From the NCBI RefSeq assembly GCF_005869845.1, contig NZ_VAWF01000001.1:744001-808000 (forward strand): a stretch of 64,000 bases of DNA. Direction: 5' to 3'. Positions 39,382-48,680 of this stretch are shown one piece after another; position 1 is the stretch's first letter, and every line of letters starts with the position of its first letter. The translations under genes and the position numbers were made by a program. The stretch comes from Fodinibius saliphilus. GTDB lineage: Bacteria > Bacteroidota > Rhodothermia > Balneolales > Balneolaceae. A model generated the notes under the pieces. The model was not told where the DNA came from and did no database searches. It worked only from the letters and a program-made list of their open reading frames with translations.

Positions 39382-40708
39382 TATTTTACGCGGTATGATT
39401 GGAATGCTGGCAATTATCGGTATTGCCTTAGTATTCAGTAAAAATCGCAAAGCAGTAAACTGGCGTCTCGTCGGTACCGGCCTTAGCATTCAATTTATCT
39501 TGGCGGTATTTATACTCAAAGGCAATCAAATGGCTCAGTACTGGGGTCCCTTGAGATGGCCTAAAGATTTCTTTAGCTGGGTTTCCTCTTTTTTTGTTAT
39601 TGTTTTAGATTTTACTACTGAAGGAGCCAAATTCATATTCGGTGATTTGGCTAAAAGTCCTGGCATGGATGGAAGTATGGGCAACTTTTTTGCTTTCCAG
39701 GTATTGCCCACGATTATTTTCTTTGCTTCTCTGACAGCCATTTTATATCACTATGGTATCTTACAGTGGATTGTTCGCCTTATGGCCTCAGGGATGCAGA
39801 AATTAATGGGTACTTCCGGTGCCGAATCACTTTCCGTGATCTCAAATATTTTTGTAGGTCAAACAGAAGCCCCCCTCGTTATTGAGCCTTATATTAAGAA
39901 GATGACAAAATCGGAGCTTTTAGCTGTAATGACCGGTGGAATGGCTACCATTGCCGGCGGTGTGATGGCCGCCTATGTACAGATGCTCGGCAATTCGTAT
40001 GCCCAGGCCCACGATGTAGCACTGGATGTTGGACGACTCATGTTTGCTGAACAATTGCTGGGGGCCAGCCTAATGGCAGCACCTGCTGCCCTGGTTATAG
40101 CAAAAATCATGTATCCCGAAGTAGATGAACCAGTTACAAAGGGAGATGTAAAAATGAAAGTTGATCAACCAGATGCCAATGGTATTGATGCGGCAGCAAC
40201 GGGAGCTAAAACTGGATTAAAACTTGCTGCAAATGTTGGTGCTATGTTACTGGCATTCATTGCCTTACTAGCAATGGGAAATTACTTTCTCGAAGGGTTT
40301 GGCAGCATTACCGGTATTAACGAAATGATTGCTGATGGCAACTTGCGAATTGAAAAAGTTCTGGGATGGATTATTGCTCCTCTTGCTTATATTGTTGGTG
40401 CGCCTTGGGCCGATGCTGTAAACCTTGGTTCACTGTTGGGAACCAAAGTAGTATTGAATGAATTCGTAGCTTATTTACAACTTTCGGATATGGTAGAAGC
40501 CTCCTCTTTGAGTCCTAAAACAATCACAATGGCCACTTTTGCTCTTTGTGGTTTTGCAAACTTCTCTTCTATTGCTATTCAAATCGGCGGTATTGGCGGC
40601 TTGGCCCCAAGTAGAAAATCGGAACTAGCTCAATTCGGCCTTAAAGCAGTATTGGCAGGTACCCTTGCTAACTTAATGACTGCTACTATTGCAGGTATAT
40701 TATTTTAA
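39374..40708 (+). CDS. concentrative nucleoside transporter (CNT/NupC family)
   Basis: Inner-membrane nucleoside:cation symporter, 444 residues with about ten helices. Family signatures are GQTEAPLVIEPYI (about residues 165-177), GGMATIAGGVMAAYV, and the C-terminal NEFVAYLQL and FALCGFANFSSIAIQIGGIGGLAPSR. It overlaps tdk and is followed by a TAATG junction with the next gene, so uptake and phosphorylation of nucleosides are coupled. Confidence 0.94.
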   Translation: MIDILRGMIGMLAIIGIALVFSKNRKAVNWRLVGTGLSIQFILAVFILKGNQMAQYWGPLRWPKDFFSWVSSFFVIVLDFTTEGAKFIFGDLAKSPGMDGSMGNFFAFQVLPTIIFFASLTAILYHYGILQWIVRLMASGMQKLMGTSGAESLSVISNIFVGQTEAPLVIEPYIKKMTKSELLAVMTGGMATIAGGVMAAYVQMLGNSYAQAHDVALDVGRLMFAEQLLGASLMAAPAALVIAKIMYPEVDEPVTKGDVKMKVDQPDANGIDAAATGAKTGLKLAANVGAMLLAFIALLAMGNYFLEGFGSITGINEMIADGNLRIEKVLGWIIAPLAYIVGAPWADAVNLGSLLGTKVVLNEFVAYLQLSDMVEASSLSPKTITMATFALCGFANFSSIAIQIGGIGGLAPSRKSELAQFGLKAVLAGTLANLMTATIAGILF

Positions 40709-41640
40709 TGATGTTATCACATAAAAAAATAGTTATTGTTTTCTTAGTCGGTACAGCATTAACTGTATTAGCTACCTGTACACCTACCCCCTCTGAGCAA
40801 AAAGAGAATGCACTAGCACGGGTAGGAACGAAGTACCTTACAGTTGATGAAGCACAGAAGTCAGTACCTCCTTTTTTACTCAAACAAGACAGCATTGGGG
40901 CCCTCAAAAAGTATCGTGACCAGTGGATCAAACAGCAAGTCTTATTACAAGAAGCTAAACGTCTTGGACTGCCTCAAAAAAAGGCAGTCCAACAACAGCT
41001 CAAACAGGCTGAAGAAGAAATACTGCGTGAAGCCTTGAGAAAAACCATTACCGCATCTAAAGAAAAAGCCCTTACTATTACCGATGAAGAGGCCCGAACC
41101 TACTACCAAGCTCACAAGAACCAGTTTGCACTGGATGAAGAGTTTGTACAATTCCGACATATGCGTGCTCGCACATTAAAAGAAGCTCGAGCGGCAAAGC
41201 AAGATCTGCTGGGGGGAGTGTCTTGGGAAGAAGTCGCGCACGATTATGCTATAAATCCGGAATCTGCCTTGGAAAAAGCAGAGCAATATTGGCCTATTTC
41301 CATGGCCTTAAGTGATATAAGCATCATGAACCGATATTTAAATATCATTGGTCAAAGTGAAATATCGCCGATTCAACGGGTAAATGGAGTCTATCATTTT
41401 GTACAACTTATCGACAGTCGTGCCAAAGGCGAGCTCCCTGACCTGGATTGGCTGCTCGATAAAATAAAGGACTGGATGCTTTTAAATAAACAGCGTCGAA
41501 ATTTCAGTTCCTATCTAAAGAATCTTTATCTTAAAGCGAAATCAAATAATGAAGTAGAGACATTTAACGTTTTACCTACACAAACTAACCCAACAACCAC
41601 TTTTGAAGATACTCTTGAAAGCAACTCAACTGATGAATAA
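40708..41640 (+). CDS. degenerate parvulin/SurA-like lipoprotein
   Basis: A 310-residue envelope protein with a weak lipobox (VLATC) after a hydrophobic start. The N-terminal helical chaperone-like part (Val/Leu-rich ALARVGTKYLTVDEAQ, then LKKYRDQWIKQQVLLQEA) resembles SurA and PrsA. The following segment (QFRHMRARTLKEARAAKQDLLGG to NGVYHFVQL) keeps a parvulin outline but lacks the GG core motif. It likely acts as a chaperone without isomerase activity. Its start overlaps the previous stop (TAATG), and surA overlaps its end. Confidence 0.75.
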   Translation: MMLSHKKIVIVFLVGTALTVLATCTPTPSEQKENALARVGTKYLTVDEAQKSVPPFLLKQDSIGALKKYRDQWIKQQVLLQEAKRLGLPQKKAVQQQLKQAEEEILREALRKTITASKEKALTITDEEARTYYQAHKNQFALDEEFVQFRHMRARTLKEARAAKQDLLGGVSWEEVAHDYAINPESALEKAEQYWPISMALSDISIMNRYLNIIGQSEISPIQRVNGVYHFVQLIDSRAKGELPDLDWLLDKIKDWMLLNKQRRNFSSYLKNLYLKAKSNNEVETFNVLPTQTNPTTTFEDTLESNSTDE

Positions 41641-43015
41641 AGCTTATCTCTTACTACTTTTACTTATTTCACTTACTATAATCCCCTCTTCGCTACAAGC
41701 ACAACAAAAGAACGGGGGCAAAAATCTAGACCAAATCGTTGCCCTTGTCAATGATCATATTATACTCAAGTCTGAGGTTGATCAACAGGTTCAGCAATAT
41801 ATGATGCAGATGCAACAACAGCAGGGAAAACAGGTCTCTTTTGGCGAAGATATCTGGTACACGGTGTTGCAAAATACGATTGACCGTTATGTTATGCTTG
41901 ATCAGGCCGCAATAGATTCGATTTCGGTGCCTACAGAACAAGTTGACCAACAGATCAACCGCCGTATACAGCAATCTGTTGAACGTATCGGAAGTGAAGA
42001 AGCCCTTGAACAACAGTTGGGAAAAAGTATTGTTCAACTTCGTGCAGATCTTCGTGAAAACTACCGTGAACAGATGACAATACAACGGTTTCAACAACAA
42101 AAGAGATCTGAAGTTTCTATAACGCGGCCCGAGGTTAAAGAATACTTTGAGCGAATCCCTCAAGATTCACTGCCAAATATACCAGAACAGGTAGCGGTAT
42201 CTCAAATTGTTGCTGTTCCCCCGACCCTTGCTAATGCTAAATCAGAAGCACGTAATTTAGCTGAACAACTACGTGATTCTGTACTTAATCATGGCAAAAC
42301 CATTGAAGAACTGGCTAAAAATCACAGTGATGGACCAAATGCCGAAAACGGCGGAAAAGTACCAATGATGGCTATTAACGACTTAGTAGCAGAATATTCT
42401 GCCGCAGCAACCTCGCTGGAACAAGGAGATATATCGCAGGTTGTAGAAACATCATTCGGATTCCATGTAATTCGTTTGAATAAACGTGAAGGAGATAAAA
42501 TTGATACTAATCATATTCTCATCAAAATTGATAATGAAAGCTATGATGACCAAGCTGCCATTGACAAGTTAAAACAGCTTAAAGATAGCGTACAAACAAA
42601 TGAGGATATCACCTTTTCTGAAATGGCACGCAAACACTCTGATGATCCCAATACTGGGCCTCAGGGCGGTCGAATACTGCACCCGCAAACAGGAGAACGT
42701 CACATCCCACTTCAAGACTTGGAACCCGCTTTATATCGCATCGTTCTATTGCTTGATGAAGAAGGTGACATCTCAAAGCCCAAGAAGTTTCAGATGGGAA
42801 ATGAAAACAATTCAAAACGCGCATACCGTATTGTACACCTTGATGACAAAATTGAGGAGCACACCGCAAACCTTAAACAGGATTACTCTCGTATTAAATC
42901 AGCGGCTTTACAACAAAAACAGCAGCGGGAGTTTTCCAAATTGCTGGATAAACTTCGTAAAGAGATGTATGTCGAGTATAAAATTTCTGTGCCCGAGAAA
43001 TACAAACAATTATAG
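41633..43015 (+). CDS. surA: periplasmic chaperone/peptidyl-prolyl isomerase SurA
   Basis: Escorts outer-membrane proteins, 460 residues from the ATG at 41633. It has a signal peptide (AYLLLLLLISLTIIPSSLQAQ), the SurA N-domain (DQIVALVNDHIILKSEVDQQ), and two parvulin domains: the first with AVSQIVAVP..NGGKVPMMAINDL..GFHVIRLNKREG, the second with DTNHILIKID..SDDPNTGPQGGRI. The ATG overlaps the preceding stop by 8 bp. The long upstream frame start at 41603 is less likely because it would spoil the signal peptide. Confidence 0.92.
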   Translation: MNKAYLLLLLLISLTIIPSSLQAQQKNGGKNLDQIVALVNDHIILKSEVDQQVQQYMMQMQQQQGKQVSFGEDIWYTVLQNTIDRYVMLDQAAIDSISVPTEQVDQQINRRIQQSVERIGSEEALEQQLGKSIVQLRADLRENYREQMTIQRFQQQKRSEVSITRPEVKEYFERIPQDSLPNIPEQVAVSQIVAVPPTLANAKSEARNLAEQLRDSVLNHGKTIEELAKNHSDGPNAENGGKVPMMAINDLVAEYSAAATSLEQGDISQVVETSFGFHVIRLNKREGDKIDTNHILIKIDNESYDDQAAIDKLKQLKDSVQTNEDITFSEMARKHSDDPNTGPQGGRILHPQTGERHIPLQDLEPALYRIVLLLDEEGDISKPKKFQMGNENNSKRAYRIVHLDDKIEEHTANLKQDYSRIKSAALQQKQQREFSKLLDKLRKEMYVEYKISVPEKYKQL

Positions 43016-43024
43016 AGAACGACT

Positions 43025-44017
43025 ATGAGCCAGATTCCCCAAGATTCGGTTGAAGCTGTTGATTTTTTCCAGGATTCGGTTTCCAAAATCAGAGAGCAAG
43101 TTGGTAAAGTTATTGTCGGCCAAAAAGAAATTCTTGACCAGTTATTAATTTGCCTATTCTCGAGGGGCCACTGTGTATTGATTGGGGTACCCGGCCTGGC
43201 AAAAACATTATTAATTCGTACGGTTTCTAAAACATTGAACCTAAGCTTTAGTCGCATCCAGTTTACTCCGGACCTAATGCCCGGAGATATTACGGGCACT
43301 GAAGTGATAGAAGATGATCGGGAAACCGGCCATAAAGAGTTTAAATTCGTAAAAGGACCTATTTTTGCCAATATCGTACTTGCGGATGAAATCAATCGCA
43401 CCCCTCCCAAAACGCAAGCTGCCCTGCTAGAGGGTATGCAAGAGTTTCATGTTACTGCTGCCGGTCATAGTTATCCTCTGCAGCCGCCATTTTTTGTGCT
43501 TGCAACACAAAATCCCATTGAACAGGAAGGAACGTATCCATTGCCAGAAGCTCAACTTGATCGCTTCATGTTTAACCTGTGGCTCGATTATCCCTCTCTG
43601 GAAGAAGAGAAAAATATTGTAAGTCAAAATACTGCTCTTGAAGAGACTGATATTGAAGCTGTGCTGGATATCGAACAGGTCATTGAACTACAAAATCTGG
43701 TTCGTGAGGTACCGGTACCCGAGGGCGTGTTAGCCTCAGCAGTAGAACTTGTCACTAAAACACGTCCCCAATCTGATATTGCTCCTGATTTCATTGCAAA
43801 ATATATGAGCTGGGGCGCCGGACCCCGTGCTTCGCAATTTCTTGTTCTCGGGGGTAAAGCCCGGGCATTGACAAGAGGACGGTATAACGTAACCGAAGAA
43901 GATATTCGGGCCTTGGCTAAACCAGTTTTACGCCATCGCATTGTCAATAACTATGCGGCCGAAGCCGAAGGCCTCTCAGCCGATAAACTTATAGACATGT
44001 TGCTCGACGAAATGTAA
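43025..44017 (+). CDS. MoxR-family AAA ATPase
   Basis: Chaperone-like AAA+ ATPase, 330 residues. The Walker A reads GVPGLAKTL (about residues 57-65), followed by FTPDLMPGDITGTEV, Walker B LADEINRTPPKTQAALLEGMQE, and sensor ATQNPIEQEGTYPLPEAQLDRF. MoxR proteins typically work with VWA proteins to assemble or activate complexes. It is 9 bp after surA and 14 bp before a VWA-type membrane protein, so all are probably one transcript. Confidence 0.94.
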   Translation: MSQIPQDSVEAVDFFQDSVSKIREQVGKVIVGQKEILDQLLICLFSRGHCVLIGVPGLAKTLLIRTVSKTLNLSFSRIQFTPDLMPGDITGTEVIEDDRETGHKEFKFVKGPIFANIVLADEINRTPPKTQAALLEGMQEFHVTAAGHSYPLQPPFFVLATQNPIEQEGTYPLPEAQLDRFMFNLWLDYPSLEEEKNIVSQNTALEETDIEAVLDIEQVIELQNLVREVPVPEGVLASAVELVTKTRPQSDIAPDFIAKYMSWGAGPRASQFLVLGGKARALTRGRYNVTEEDIRALAKPVLRHRIVNNYAAEAEGLSADKLIDMLLDEM

Positions 44018-44031
44018 CTACTACCAACGCT

Positions 44032-46155
44032 GTGGATTTTATTTTCCAAGGATTTCAGTCGACTCTGCCTCTGTGGACTTATGTACTCATATTTATAAGC
44101 ACTACCCTGCTTTCGTGGTGGGCATACAAAGAACATATCGGTATTAGTCCCATCTACCGATACCTACTCATAGCATTACGATCTTTGGTTTTTGTAATAC
44201 TGCTTATTCTTTTGCTGAATCCCTTTATCAAGACGGAGACCTCCTATCTTGAAAAACCCTCCATAGCGGTAATGCTTGATAACTCAGCCAGTACGGCAAT
44301 TCAGAAAAAATCTTACAAAGGTGTTGAAAGCTACCAAGAGACTTTGGATAGGCTGGAACTTCGGGAATTAACAGATTTAAACCTTGAATTTTACTCCATT
44401 GGCAATACCTTAGCCCCTGTTAATTTAGATTCTCTTACTCTTGATGCCGAACAAACAAACCTTTCAAGTGCAATCAATTTTCTTAATACTAATCAACATG
44501 ACATTAATACTGCCATCCTGATTAGTGATGGTATCTATACCCAGGGACAAAATCCTGTTTTTAATTCCGGTAATCTGGATATCCCCGTCTTTACGGTAGG
44601 GCTTGGTGATAGTACTACGCAAGAAGATCTCCTTGTCCGTTCTATCTCAACCAACTCCACCGGCTACATTGATACCCCTCAACCTTTGGCCGTTACTATA
44701 TCCAGTAATGGATTTCGCGACCAATCCTTTAGCGTTCAATTGCAAAATGGAGATACCATTTTAGAATCTAGGACTGTTACTCCTGATTTAGATTCAGACA
44801 TACATGAAATCACTTTTGAATTAGTGCCCAAAGAGGAAGGGCTACAACAATACACAATCGTTATACCACCATTGCAGGATGAATGGACAAGCAGTAATAA
44901 CACTAAACGTTTTTCAGTGGATGTCAAAGACGCCAAGCAATCAATTGTCTCCCTTGCTTTTGAAGTACATCCAGATGTTAAATACATGCGTTCCTTGCTT
45001 CGGTCCGATAAAAATACCGAACTTACCAATCGAACCTGGATAACCGGTAATCGTTTTATTGAAGGTGCTTTCAATATCTCAGCTGATACAGTTGACCTGG
45101 CTATAATACACGGATATCCCCGCTCCGGTTTACCTGCTAATTTAGAGGATAAAGTGAAGCAGCTTGCCAATGAAATTCCAATTATCATATTTGCTACCCC
45201 CCTTTTTGCTATTCAACAATTTGAACAAAATGTACGCTCATTACCGATCCGTTCAATAGCTTCCTGGGAATATGTAGAGGTTGGCCTCCTTCCTCAAGAG
45301 AATGCTTCATCCCACCCAGTTATGAATTTGCCTGCCCTTAAGTATAATCAGCTTCCTTACCTTTGGGCTCCTATTGATAATATAACTACCTCTGCAACTG
45401 CTACACAGCTTTTTAGTAGCAGTTATAGAGATGGGCAAACGAACAAGCCGGTATTATCAGTACAAGAAACGGGCAATCGACGTATATCATTTTTTAGCTC
45501 ATACGGATGGTACCAGTTAAATCAAATTAATAATAAGGAAATCAAAAATTTTGCTAGTGAATTGCTCCTTAATGTTGTTAGCTGGACAGCTACCGATCCC
45601 AATAACCAATTATTAAAGGTTGAACCTGCTAAAACAACTTTCTCCGGAACAGAGAATATCATCATTGATGCGTATCTTGAAAATGAACGTGGAGAGATGG
45701 AAACCAATGCATCAGTGGACCTTTCCTTATCTGCAGACACTCTTGAAAATAGATTCTATTCTATGGAGAATATAGGATCGGGACGATATCGTATAGACCT
45801 AGGACATATGGCCGAAGGCATTTACTCTTTTAAAGCTGTTGCACAAAAAGGCGGGCGCCAAATTGATACCCAACAAGGTGAGTTCGCTGTTTCTAAATCA
45901 AATGCTGAATTTATTAATACCTCTCGCAACGACCAGTTATTACGAACTTTAGCTGACCAATCGGGTGGTTCATATGTTACCTTTGATTCTGTCTCAAGCC
46001 TCTGGCCAACGCTTAGGCAACAAGACCTATTGAAACAGCAACAGAAAACAGAAACTTCTTTCTTTTATCTTTATCGCAATGCAGGTTGGTTTATAGTCGT
46101 TATATTACTGCTTTCATGCGAATGGATAATCAGGAAATACCTTTCCCTCCCTTAA
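44032..46155 (+). CDS. VWA-like membrane protein downstream of MoxR
   Basis: A 707-residue protein starting at a GTG. Two N-terminal transmembrane helices (about 14-33 and 44-64) are followed by a VWA-type domain with a MIDAS-like DNSAS motif (about residue 83), a threonine/serine in TNLSSAIN, and AILISDGIYTQG. After that come a long beta-rich region and a C-terminal helix (FIVVILLLSCEWIIRKYL). Such proteins are the partners of MoxR ATPases. The DUF58 gene that usually sits between MoxR and VWA genes is absent here. Confidence 0.8.
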   Translation: MDFIFQGFQSTLPLWTYVLIFISTTLLSWWAYKEHIGISPIYRYLLIALRSLVFVILLILLLNPFIKTETSYLEKPSIAVMLDNSASTAIQKKSYKGVESYQETLDRLELRELTDLNLEFYSIGNTLAPVNLDSLTLDAEQTNLSSAINFLNTNQHDINTAILISDGIYTQGQNPVFNSGNLDIPVFTVGLGDSTTQEDLLVRSISTNSTGYIDTPQPLAVTISSNGFRDQSFSVQLQNGDTILESRTVTPDLDSDIHEITFELVPKEEGLQQYTIVIPPLQDEWTSSNNTKRFSVDVKDAKQSIVSLAFEVHPDVKYMRSLLRSDKNTELTNRTWITGNRFIEGAFNISADTVDLAIIHGYPRSGLPANLEDKVKQLANEIPIIIFATPLFAIQQFEQNVRSLPIRSIASWEYVEVGLLPQENASSHPVMNLPALKYNQLPYLWAPIDNITTSATATQLFSSSYRDGQTNKPVLSVQETGNRRISFFSSYGWYQLNQINNKEIKNFASELLLNVVSWTATDPNNQLLKVEPAKTTFSGTENIIIDAYLENERGEMETNASVDLSLSADTLENRFYSMENIGSGRYRIDLGHMAEGIYSFKAVAQKGGRQIDTQQGEFAVSKSNAEFINTSRNDQLLRTLADQSGGSYVTFDSVSSLWPTLRQQDLLKQQQKTETSFFYLYRNAGWFIVVILLLSCEWIIRKYLSLP

Positions 46156-46156
46156 C

Positions 46157-47191
46157 TTATGGTATAGTAGCAATTTCATTAAAACGAATGGTACCACTTT
46201 CAGCATCCATTCGACTTCTAAGTCCAACCGGTAGCGTAATCATTTTACTTGTGTGCCCGAACATAGCTCCAGAAAAGGCCGGAATTCCAAGTGGCTTAAT
46301 ATGATCATCAAACACTTGTTGCAGAGTTAAGCTGTATGAATTTGATTGCTCGCAGTTGGTACACTGGCCAAAAATAAAGCCAGAAATCTGGTCTAATATT
46401 CCATTGAGCTTTAGTTGTGTTATCATACGATCTATACGATAAATATCTTCTCCGACATCTTCTAGGAATAAGATATTTCCTTCCCAATCCGGCAGGTAGT
46501 CCGAACCTGCCATAGCCGTTAAAACAGTGAGGTTGCCGCCTAGGATACGCCCAGAGGCTCGGCCGGGGGTTATTACCGTATGCTTGTCACAACCGTTGCA
46601 CACTTCATTATCTGGCTTTTCAATTCGAACCACTCTCTGCCCTGAAACTATTTTTTCGAAGTGCTCTTTTGTATAGTCTGTCCATTCTGATTTTCCTACC
46701 GGCCCGTGGAAAGTAATAAGTCCTGTTTTAGAATATATTGCTAGCAGCAGTGATGTAATATCACTAAAACCTACCAATATTTTAGGATTCTTTCTGATTA
46801 ACTCATAGTCAATACTGTCAAGTATGCGATTGGCTCCCCATCCACCACGAAACGGCATGACGGCATCTATGCTATCATCGGCAAACATTGCATTAAGGTC
46901 TGCAACGCGTTCATCATCGGTGCCCCCCAAGTAACCATACTGATTACGAGCATTCATGCCCTCTTTTACCCTATAGCCCAACTTTTTTATCTGTTTTACA
47001 ATTTTATTGTACAGCTTCTTTTCTGGCAATCTACTAGAAGGACTTATCAGACCAATAGTATCCCCTTTTCCTAATCGTTTTGGCTTGATTATACCCTGCT
47101 TTACTGATGAATGTGCCATTATACCTGCCGAACTTAAAACCGGGGCAAGGCTACTTATACCTACGAGTCTAAGAAATCCTTTTCTATCCAT
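46157..47191 (-). CDS. S66-family LD-carboxypeptidase-like protein
   Basis: Peptidase S66 (LdcA/microcin C7 self-immunity family), 344 residues. It begins with a possible Tat or Sec signal (MDRKGFLRLVGISSLAP), then GDTIGLISPSS, the glycine-rich MPFRGGWGANRILD, and the nucleophile serine motif VGFSDITSLL. The glutamate and histidine of the triad are likely in VLEDVGEDIYRIDRM-type and FGHTSKM segments. LD-carboxypeptidases trim tetrapeptides in murein recycling; here the export signal suggests a periplasmic role. It converges on the VWA gene with a 1-bp gap. Confidence 0.85.
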   Translation of the reverse strand: MDRKGFLRLVGISSLAPVLSSAGIMAHSSVKQGIIKPKRLGKGDTIGLISPSSRLPEKKLYNKIVKQIKKLGYRVKEGMNARNQYGYLGGTDDERVADLNAMFADDSIDAVMPFRGGWGANRILDSIDYELIRKNPKILVGFSDITSLLLAIYSKTGLITFHGPVGKSEWTDYTKEHFEKIVSGQRVVRIEKPDNEVCNGCDKHTVITPGRASGRILGGNLTVLTAMAGSDYLPDWEGNILFLEDVGEDIYRIDRMITQLKLNGILDQISGFIFGQCTNCEQSNSYSLTLQQVFDDHIKPLGIPAFSGAMFGHTSKMITLPVGLRSRMDAESGTIRFNEIATIP

Positions 47192-47203
47192 AATATGGGT
47201 CCT

Positions 47204-47794
47204 TTAATAGGGATTATTTTTATTGATAAAATCCTGAACCCGGGATGGTACCAGGTCAGAAATATCACCCTCATTCTTAATTAATTCTCTGATTTCAGTT
47301 GAAGATATATTAATGGGATCATGATCTATAATATGAGCATTCCTGGCAACCTCGGGCTCCAGTTTCAATATTTTGTCTGAAGGTCTGTGGGCAACTAACA
47401 GATCACAATATTGCAATATTTTACGCCATTGATACCATGATTTAAAATGATGGGCGGAATCTTCGCCGATACAGAGGTAAAATTCTTTATCTGGAAACTG
47501 TTTAGAAAAATACTGTACCGTTTGAATAGTATAAGAAGGGATGGGTAGTTTGCTTTCAATATCAGATATGGTAACATCATCCCAGTCCTCAAAAGCAAAC
47601 TTCAACATCTCAAGTCGAAGTTCATAGCTTGTTAATGATTGGTCCTCTTTGTGGGGGGGATTAGGAGTTAGTAACACCCAAAGTGATGAGATAAACTCTG
47701 AATTTAAAAACGATTGGGCAATTGATAAGTGTCCGTTATGAACGGGATCAAAACTGCCCCCAAATAACCCAACCGTTTGCTTTTCATTCGTCAT
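47204..47794 (-). CDS. nadD: nicotinate-nucleotide adenylyltransferase
   Basis: NAD biosynthesis enzyme joining nicotinate mononucleotide and ATP, 196 residues. The nucleotidyltransferase motif GLFGGSFDPVHNGHL lies at residues 9-23, VLLTPNPPHK follows, and the closing ISSTEIRELI is present. It sits between the LD-carboxypeptidase gene (12 bp) and bamD (2 bp). Confidence 0.94.
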   Translation of the reverse strand: MTNEKQTVGLFGGSFDPVHNGHLSIAQSFLNSEFISSLWVLLTPNPPHKEDQSLTSYELRLEMLKFAFEDWDDVTISDIESKLPIPSYTIQTVQYFSKQFPDKEFYLCIGEDSAHHFKSWYQWRKILQYCDLLVAHRPSDKILKLEPEVARNAHIIDHDPINISSTEIRELIKNEGDISDLVPSRVQDFINKNNPY

Positions 47795-47796
47795 TA

Positions 47797-48663
47797 CTAA
47801 TAACCGCTTCCTGTGTCTCCGGCAGGGGTTGTGTTCCCTTCATTTGTTTCCACTGTCAGCTCTGCAAGTGCAGCTCGTGCTTCATCAACATACTCATCGG
47901 CCTCACTGCGATATTCGCCATTAGGGAAAAGCTGAATAAACGTTTCATAAGCAGAAACCGCTTTCTGATAACGCTCCTTCTGTTTAGATAAGATACTTCT
48001 CCCAGCAAAAGTATTATATGCTTTAATCTTATCAACTAAAGAACGTTGTGCCCACGTAGATTCCGGGTACTTGTCAATGGTAAGATCGTAATATGTTATA
48101 GCTGCATCATAATCATCTATCCGCATATAAAGATCAGCAGCATGATAGAGTTTTTTAGCCAATTTTGCCCGCATCTCTGTAATATATTGGGCAGCTTCTT
48201 GGCGTTTTTCAGAACTTTGATACCGTGAATTATAGAGTCGGAATTTCTCGATAGCTTTTCGGGTATAACTTTGATCCAGCTTATAACGCGGGCTCAATTT
48301 ATAGTAACTGTAGGCTTCTTTAAATTGTGCACTTTGCCGGTCTTCTGAACGAGGAAACAGCGAAACATAGCGTTCATACTCAGAAGCCGCTAGTAAGTAG
48401 CGTTCACCTTCAAAGTATGACTCACCCAAATAATATTGGGCTTTCTTTCCATAATCTGTACCTCTTCCCAATTGAATAATTGTTTCAAAGGCATTAGCTG
48501 CATCTGAATATTTTTCAGATTGGAATAATCGCATCGCTTTTTTATAAGCAACAGGTAAAGTATCACCACGCTGTATAAACTGTTGGTTCTTGCAAGACGA
48601 CAACAGTACGAACATTAGCAATACAATTGAGCTTTTTATAATAATAGTAGAAGTATTCTTCAT
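47797..48663 (-). CDS. bamD: outer-membrane assembly lipoprotein BamD
   Basis: Essential BAM-complex lipoprotein, 288 residues from the ATG at 48663. The lipoprotein signal ends in LLSSC. Tetratricopeptide-type helices follow (YKKAMRLFQSEKYSDAANAFETI, ASEYERYVSLFPRSED, DYDAAITYYDLTIDKYPESTWAQRS, ETFIQLFPNGEYRSEADEY), matching the five-TPR BamD layout. A TTG 21 bp upstream would extend it, overlapping the previous gene, but gives a worse signal. Confidence 0.9.
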   Translation of the reverse strand: MKNTSTIIIKSSIVLLMFVLLSSCKNQQFIQRGDTLPVAYKKAMRLFQSEKYSDAANAFETIIQLGRGTDYGKKAQYYLGESYFEGERYLLAASEYERYVSLFPRSEDRQSAQFKEAYSYYKLSPRYKLDQSYTRKAIEKFRLYNSRYQSSEKRQEAAQYITEMRAKLAKKLYHAADLYMRIDDYDAAITYYDLTIDKYPESTWAQRSLVDKIKAYNTFAGRSILSKQKERYQKAVSAYETFIQLFPNGEYRSEADEYVDEARAALAELTVETNEGNTTPAGDTGSGY

Positions 48664-48680
48664 TATACACTTTTTAGCTT

